Origin: JBIYSM02 sp044759095
GTDB taxonomy: Bacteria > Bacillota > Bacilli > Brevibacillales > Brevibacillaceae
Direction of reading: 5' to 3'
Assembly (NCBI RefSeq): GCF_044759095.2
Contig: NZ_JBIYSM020000049.1
Location: 1 to 26,453 of the forward strand
DNA length: 26,453 nucleotides
The position numbers were made by a program, and so were the translations under genes. Shown here piece after piece: positions 22,418-26,453 of this stretch. The notes below the pieces were generated by a model. That model made no database searches. It was not told the origin of the DNA and was given only the letters and a program-made list of their open reading frames with translations. The first letter of the stretch is position 1. The number at the start of each line of letters is the position of its first letter.

Positions 22418-23197
22418 ATGCTGCAAGAAGAACGACAGCAGCTTATCCTGCAATGGTTGAAAGAGAACCAGTCGGTGCGCATAGCGGAGCTTTGCAACAA
22501 TCTAAATGTAACACGGGAAACGATACGTCGAGACCTATACGAGCTGGAGCAAAAAGGATTGTTGAAAAAAGTCCATGGCGGGGCGATATTAAATCAGACG
22601 AATGTGGAGCCCCCATACGCGAAGAGAAGCGTGCTGAACCTGGATGAAAAAGAGGCAATTGCCGTCGCCGCCGCCTCCTACGTGGAAGATGGCGACGCCA
22701 TTTATATAGATTTAGGCACCACAACCCTATTGTTTGCGAAACAGCTCCTGGAGAAGAAGGGGATTACGGTCATTACCAACGCGCTCTTGGTTGCGCTGGA
22801 GCTGTCCAAAAACCCCCATGCCAAGGTGATTATGAGTGGAGGTGAGCTGCGGTCAGGCGAGCTGGCACTGTCCGGACCGGTTGCGCGGAAAAGCCTGGAG
22901 CCCTTTTATGTTGACAAGGCTTTTATCGGCGCAGGCGGGCTGTCAATGGAGAGCGGATTTACCGATTACCATGTCGGGGAATCGGATGTAAGGCAGCTGA
23001 TGTTAAAAAACGCGAAAGAAACGTATGCGTTGCTTGATCATTCAAAGATAAATGTAACCGCTTTCACCAAAGTGGCAGAGTTGACCGACATTGATGTCGT
23101 AATCACGGATTCTGGCGCCCCTCAATCAACTCTGCAGCAACTGGAAGAAAAAGGGTTGCAGATCGTTGTTGTCGACATGCAAACGAAAAATGAATGA
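22418..23197 (+). CDS. DeoR-family transcriptional repressor
   Basis: Repressor of 259 residues. The N-terminal helix-turn-helix (about residues 3-57) has LCNNLNVTRETIRRDLYELE and KVHGGA, the DeoR signature. The C-terminal sensor domain (75-235), related to sugar-phosphate isomerases, has YIDLGTTTLLFAKQL, KAFIGAGGLS and LLDHSKI, which in this family bind a phosphorylated sugar or polyol. ATG 22418 with AAAAAGGTG upstream, 17 nt after the coxG-like gene. It is encoded inside the operon, so it probably represses its own transcription from 19608 and is released by the kinase product or the keto-phosphate made downstream. This supports a phosphorylated polyol-like intermediate. Confidence 0.93.
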   Translation: MLQEERQQLILQWLKENQSVRIAELCNNLNVTRETIRRDLYELEQKGLLKKVHGGAILNQTNVEPPYAKRSVLNLDEKEAIAVAAASYVEDGDAIYIDLGTTTLLFAKQLLEKKGITVITNALLVALELSKNPHAKVIMSGGELRSGELALSGPVARKSLEPFYVDKAFIGAGGLSMESGFTDYHVGESDVRQLMLKNAKETYALLDHSKINVTAFTKVAELTDIDVVITDSGAPQSTLQQLEEKGLQIVVVDMQTKNE

Positions 23198-23209
23198 GGA
23201 GGTATGACC

Positions 23210-24676
23210 ATGAGCAAACCGAGTATCAAAAACAACGATACGCGCGACATGCAGCATTACCATTATACACAGGAGTTAAAACGGACGTTGAAGCTGTTTA
23301 GCTCCTTCGCCGTTGCGTTTTCATTCATTTCGATTACGACGGGTATTTTCACCAACTACGGTTTTGTCTTGAATACCTCTGGCCCTGCAGGCATCTGGAC
23401 ATGGCCGATTGTGACAATCGGTCACCTGCTGGTTGCCATTATCTTCGCAGAGCTGGCTGGCCGTATTCCGCTTAGCGGATACTCCTACCAGTGGGTAAGC
23501 CGTCTGGCCAATCCCGGCTTAGGGTGGTTTGCCGGTTGGATTGCTTTCTGTTTTCTTGTCATCGTGGTTCCGACTGTGGATTACGCCTTGGCGCCCATCA
23601 TTGCCGAAATGTTTGGCTGGGATACCGGGTCGTCTACGCTGGTTTGGATCGTAATCGGTACGCTGGTGGTGCAAGCGCTGCTGAATATTTACGGCGTAAA
23701 ACTGGCTACTCGCATTAACGATATCGCCGTGTATACCGAAGTGATCGGTATGGTGGGCATCATTCTTGTATTGGGTGTTGTCGTACTGGTCAAAGGCGGA
23801 GATTGGAGCATGCTGGTCAATCCGGGCACTGCCGTTTCAACTGGTGGTTCATACTTGGGAGCATTTATTTTGGCCGCGTTGATGGGTTCCTACACGCTGG
23901 TCGGTTTCGAAGCGGCGGCAAACCTGTCCGAAGAGACGATCGATGCGAAGAAAACCGTTCCGCGCGCAATGATCTTATCCGTGATTTTAAGCGGTTCCAT
24001 CGGTTTTATTATGCTGATCGTGATTTCCGCTGCCATTACCGATCTGCCCGCGGTTCTATCTGCGGCTAACCCGATCCCATACATTTTGCAAAATCGTCTT
24101 GGCACAGCGGTTTCCGCAATCTTTCTGGCGATGGTGTTGATCTCCATTTTCGCCTGCGGATTGATCATTATGGCGTCTGCTTCCCGTCTGATTTACGCTT
24201 TGTCCCGCGACAACGTTTTCTTTGGATCCTCGATCTTCAAGAAAGTGTCGCCTCAGACTTCGGTTCCGACGAACGCTGTCCTCCTGGTATTGATCCTTGG
24301 GATTCTGGCCGTTCTGTTTGCAGATTCCTTAACCCTGTTGGTTGGTGCTACGGCCGTACTGCCTGCTTCACTCTACTTGATCACGGTCGCCGCTTACGCG
24401 TGGAGACGAAAAGAACTGCCGACATCGGATCATTTTGATCTTGGCAAGTGGAGAGGGCCGCTTACCTTCATTACCATTGCATGGTTGCTCTTTGAAATTG
24501 GAATTTTGACCGTTCCTGCTGATTTTCACAAAGTGGCCTTTGTCGCAGCCGGCCTGATGGTGTTAGGTGTGATTCTCTACTTCCTCTTTTTCCGTAAAGG
24601 CATTATGGAAGGCCGTATCGGCATTCAAGACAGAACATTTGCAATTGAGAAAAAACAGGATAAGGCGAGCTTCTGA
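23210..24676 (+). CDS. APC-superfamily permease (amino acid / choline-type transporter)
   Basis: Integral membrane transporter of 488 residues with about 12 membrane segments. SSFAVAFSFISITTGIFTNY at the N-terminus and the AGIIWTWP-like GPAGIWTWPIVTIGHLLVA belong to the APC amino acid/choline transporter branch (GabP/ethanolamine/choline-like); GFEAAANLSEETIDAKKTVP in the middle is the usual APC loop. ATG 23210 is 7 nt after GGAGG; the earlier ATG at 23204 touches the ribosome site. APC carriers take up amino acids, amines and amino alcohols, not plain glycerol or sugars, which makes its place between a DeoR repressor and an FGGY kinase unusual. It points to a nitrogen-containing polyol-like substrate (inference). 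Confidence 0.9.
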   Translation: MSKPSIKNNDTRDMQHYHYTQELKRTLKLFSSFAVAFSFISITTGIFTNYGFVLNTSGPAGIWTWPIVTIGHLLVAIIFAELAGRIPLSGYSYQWVSRLANPGLGWFAGWIAFCFLVIVVPTVDYALAPIIAEMFGWDTGSSTLVWIVIGTLVVQALLNIYGVKLATRINDIAVYTEVIGMVGIILVLGVVVLVKGGDWSMLVNPGTAVSTGGSYLGAFILAALMGSYTLVGFEAAANLSEETIDAKKTVPRAMILSVILSGSIGFIMLIVISAAITDLPAVLSAANPIPYILQNRLGTAVSAIFLAMVLISIFACGLIIMASASRLIYALSRDNVFFGSSIFKKVSPQTSVPTNAVLLVLILGILAVLFADSLTLLVGATAVLPASLYLITVAAYAWRRKELPTSDHFDLGKWRGPLTFITIAWLLFEIGILTVPADFHKVAFVAAGLMVLGVILYFLFFRKGIMEGRIGIQDRTFAIEKKQDKASF

Positions 24677-24701
24677 TCAGGGAACAAAGGAGGAGTCCGC
24701 C

Positions 24702-26231
24702 ATGAAAAACTATTTGCTGTCGATCGACCAGGGGACAACGGGAAGCAAAATTCTGGTTGTCAACCGGGAGGGCATGGTTGTTGCTGAAAGCTATCAGAAG
24801 CATACGCAGCACTATCCACGGTCCGGTTGGACAGAGCATGATCCCGAAGAGATATGGGAAAAAGTACGGATCGGCGTGGCCGAGGCGTTGGAAAAGGGAA
24901 ATGTTCAGCCTGATCAGGTAGCAGCGGTCGGGCTGGCAAATCAGGGAGAGACTGTGCTTTTTTGGGACTCTCTTAGCGGGGATCCGCTTTATCCCGCCGT
25001 TGTTTGGTCGTGTCGGCGTTCCGATCAGATTGCGGAACGCTGGAAACAGGATGGCGATTGGGAGCAAAAAGTAAGGGAGAAGACAGGGCTGCGTATTGAT
25101 CCCTATTTTTCAGCGACCAAGATCCGTTGGATGATGGAAGAGGTGCCGGCCGTTCAGGAAAAAATCAACCAAAATCGGGCTTACTGCAGCACGCTTGACT
25201 CCTGGTTGATCTGGAAAATGACCGGCGGCGCGGCTTATGTAACCGACGCATCTACGGCGGCACGGACTCTTCTCTATCATCACCGCATGGGGTGTTGGGA
25301 TCGGGAAATCCTGCAATACCTGGAGATTGAAGAAGCGTGGTTGCCACAAATCCTGCCAACGGTAAGCACGTTCGGTCACTGTGATCCGGAGGCATTTTGC
25401 GGAATTAAGGCGCCGATCCTGGTTAGCCTCGTCGATCAGCCTGCCGCCTTATACGGCCATTTGTGCGTAGAGCCGGGAATGTCCAAATGCACGTACGGCA
25501 CCGGATGCTTCGCGTACATGAATGTGGGAACGACTGCACCTCCGCCAGCCAAGAACGGACTGTTGACCACTGTGGTTTGGCAGCGGGATCGTCAGTTGAC
25601 TTACGCGCTGGACGGCGCTATCTATGCCGCAGGTTCAGCAATTGAGTGGGGCATGCAGGCGCTGGGGCTGTATCAAGATCTTGCGGAACTCCAAAGCTGG
25701 TCAGAGGAATGGTTGGCAAAGCTTAGATCTGCCGATCAACCGCAAGACGTCCTTACCGATGTACTCTTCATCCCTGCCCTTAACGGAATCGGTTCCCCAT
25801 ACTGGAATTCCGACGCCAGAGGAATGTTCATGGGGCTCTCCCATTCTACCGATCGTAAAATGCTTGCCAAAGCCATTCTGGAGGGAATCGCACAACGGGT
25901 AGCTGATCTTCTCCTGGCCATGGAAGAAGCGGTTGGACAGAAGATCACCGCCCTGCGAGTAGATGGCGGACTCACGCAAAATCCCTATCTGATGCAATAC
26001 CAGGCGAATTTACTCGGGATCCCGGTTCAACTGCCGGCAACGAACGAAACTACCTCGATGGGCATTATTTATCTTTTAGGGGAGGCATGCGGCTGGTGGA
26101 CGGGTAAAGAGCTGCAGGGAAAAATCCATATGAAAAAAACGTATGAGCCCCAATGGTCCGATGAGCTGCGCAAACAAGCGCGGGAAAAGTGGAACAAGAC
26201 CATTCGTCTCCTGCTGGAAAGCAGCAAGTAA
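24702..26231 (+). CDS. FGGY-family carbohydrate kinase, glycerol kinase-like with altered substrate site
   Basis: ATP-dependent polyol kinase of 509 residues, closest in pattern to glycerol kinase GlpK. Motifs: LSIDQGTTGSKILV (phosphate loop), VGLANQGETVLFWD, VVWSCRRSD, GLRIDPYFSATKIRW, DSWLIWKMTGG, YGTGCFAYMNVG and VDGGLTQNPYLMQYQA near the C-terminus. Compared with E. coli GlpK contacts (Arg83, Glu84, Trp103, Tyr135, Asp245), this protein keeps Glu83, Trp102, Tyr135 and Asp245 but has Gly82 in place of the Arg, so the substrate probably differs from glycerol. His226 in STFGHCD matches the HPr-phosphorylated His of Gram-positive GlpK, so PTS control may persist. ATG 24702 follows AAAGGAGGAG; an in-frame frame extension upstream from 24639 has no site. 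Last gene of the operon, with a terminator after it. Confidence 0.93.
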   Translation: MKNYLLSIDQGTTGSKILVVNREGMVVAESYQKHTQHYPRSGWTEHDPEEIWEKVRIGVAEALEKGNVQPDQVAAVGLANQGETVLFWDSLSGDPLYPAVVWSCRRSDQIAERWKQDGDWEQKVREKTGLRIDPYFSATKIRWMMEEVPAVQEKINQNRAYCSTLDSWLIWKMTGGAAYVTDASTAARTLLYHHRMGCWDREILQYLEIEEAWLPQILPTVSTFGHCDPEAFCGIKAPILVSLVDQPAALYGHLCVEPGMSKCTYGTGCFAYMNVGTTAPPPAKNGLLTTVVWQRDRQLTYALDGAIYAAGSAIEWGMQALGLYQDLAELQSWSEEWLAKLRSADQPQDVLTDVLFIPALNGIGSPYWNSDARGMFMGLSHSTDRKMLAKAILEGIAQRVADLLLAMEEAVGQKITALRVDGGLTQNPYLMQYQANLLGIPVQLPATNETTSMGIIYLLGEACGWWTGKELQGKIHMKKTYEPQWSDELRKQAREKWNKTIRLLLESSK

Positions 26232-26266
26232 GCGGGTGAATCTTGATCAAAATGACACTATGATCC

Positions 26267-26298
26267 AATGGTATAGGTGATTTACCTGTACCATTTTT
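26267..26298 (+). terminator. Terminator of the FAD dehydrogenase-kinase operon
   Basis: AATGGTATAGGT (26267-26278) pairs with ACCTGTACCATT (26284-26295), 12 bp with one G-T pair and a 5-nt loop, running into a T-rich tail at 26294-26302. It stands 35 bases after the kinase stop codon. Confidence 0.85.
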
Positions 26299-26344
26299 AT
26301 TTATCCTGAATTTCGAAAGTAACATTCCTTAACCAAACGAAAAA

Positions 26345-26453
26345 GTGCTCCAAATCTTTGGTAGAATGGTGTTTGTCGAGAACATCACCCACAAAGAAAG
26401 GAGCACCCATAAGGTGAAGTGTACCATAAACATCTCCCCCATCCAAACAGAGT
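26345..26453 (+). other. Leader with ribosome-site-masking repeat and start of an unidentified gene, 3' partial
   Basis: A candidate start GTG at 26414 has AAAGGAG 10 nt upstream and stays open to the window end, giving only 13 residues (VKCTINISPIQTE), too few to classify. The ribosome site GGAGCAC (26400-26406) is the inverse complement of GTGCTCC (26345-26351), and a smaller GGTG/CACC repeat lies between them. Leader RNA that can fold over its own ribosome site is a common feature of insertion-sequence transposase genes, where it limits expression from outside transcription. I therefore suspect the left part of an insertion sequence, but I do not see a definite terminal inverted repeat. 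Confidence 0.3.

Noticed and set aside
1..26453. CRISPR arrays, tRNA or rRNA genes
   Set aside because: No regularly spaced repeats and no cloverleaf or conserved rRNA segment were found on reading through both strands.

Overview
The window looks like a chromosomal catabolic and transport region of a Gram-positive, low-to-mid GC Bacillota, most likely a member of the Bacillales. The reasons are strong AGGAGG-type ribosome binding sites, frequent TTG and GTG starts, lipoprotein solute-binding proteins, sigma-A-like promoters with 17-18 bp spacers, many hairpin-plus-T-run terminators, and a gene neighbourhood resembling Bacillus subtilis ywrAB/ywrD. The genus cannot be fixed from the sequence. 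No tRNA, rRNA or CRISPR array was found.

Region 1 (1-11800). The 3' part of an M20-family hydantoinase/carbamoylase is followed, convergently, by a GntR/FCD regulator on the minus strand. Divergent from the regulator is a tripartite tricarboxylate transporter operon (tctC-tctB-tctA). A second operon follows: two half-size ChrA-type transporters, a cytosolic gamma-glutamyltransferase, a GabT-like aminotransferase, an aldehyde dehydrogenase, and a decayed CaiB/BaiF CoA-transferase pseudogene. Both operons carry the same paired operator, two TTGTATACAA-type palindromes 13 bp apart, just downstream of a candidate promoter. They are therefore probably one regulon of the FCD regulator: uptake of a carboxylated or gamma-glutamyl/amide compound, release of an amine, transamination, and oxidation to an acid.

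Region 2 (11800-14170, minus strand). A complete XerS-like tyrosine recombinase with its own promoter, and a second translationally coupled pair of half-size ChrA proteins.

Region 3 (14200-19560). Divergent from that ChrA pair: a GntR/HutC (UTRA) regulator with an operator-like palindrome inside its promoter spacer, a metal-dependent amidohydrolase of the prolidase/imidazolonepropionase type, and a second TTT system in the order B-A-C. Two strong terminators close the block.

Region 4 (19600-26300), visibly more GC-rich where sampled. From a strong promoter runs an operon of a GlpA-like FAD dehydrogenase with a C-terminal BFD-type iron-sulfur domain, a short FAD oxidoreductase, a CoxG-like SRPBCC protein, a DeoR repressor, an APC-type permease and a GlpK-like FGGY kinase. 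The kinase keeps most glycerol-contact residues but has Gly where GlpK has the substrate-binding Arg. The logic is import, phosphorylation, then flavin-dependent oxidation of an unidentified (possibly amino-) polyol, with CoxG perhaps replacing the missing GlpC-type membrane or quinone link. This is my best candidate for an undescribed pathway. The last about 110 bases look like the leader and first codons of a further gene, possibly an insertion sequence.
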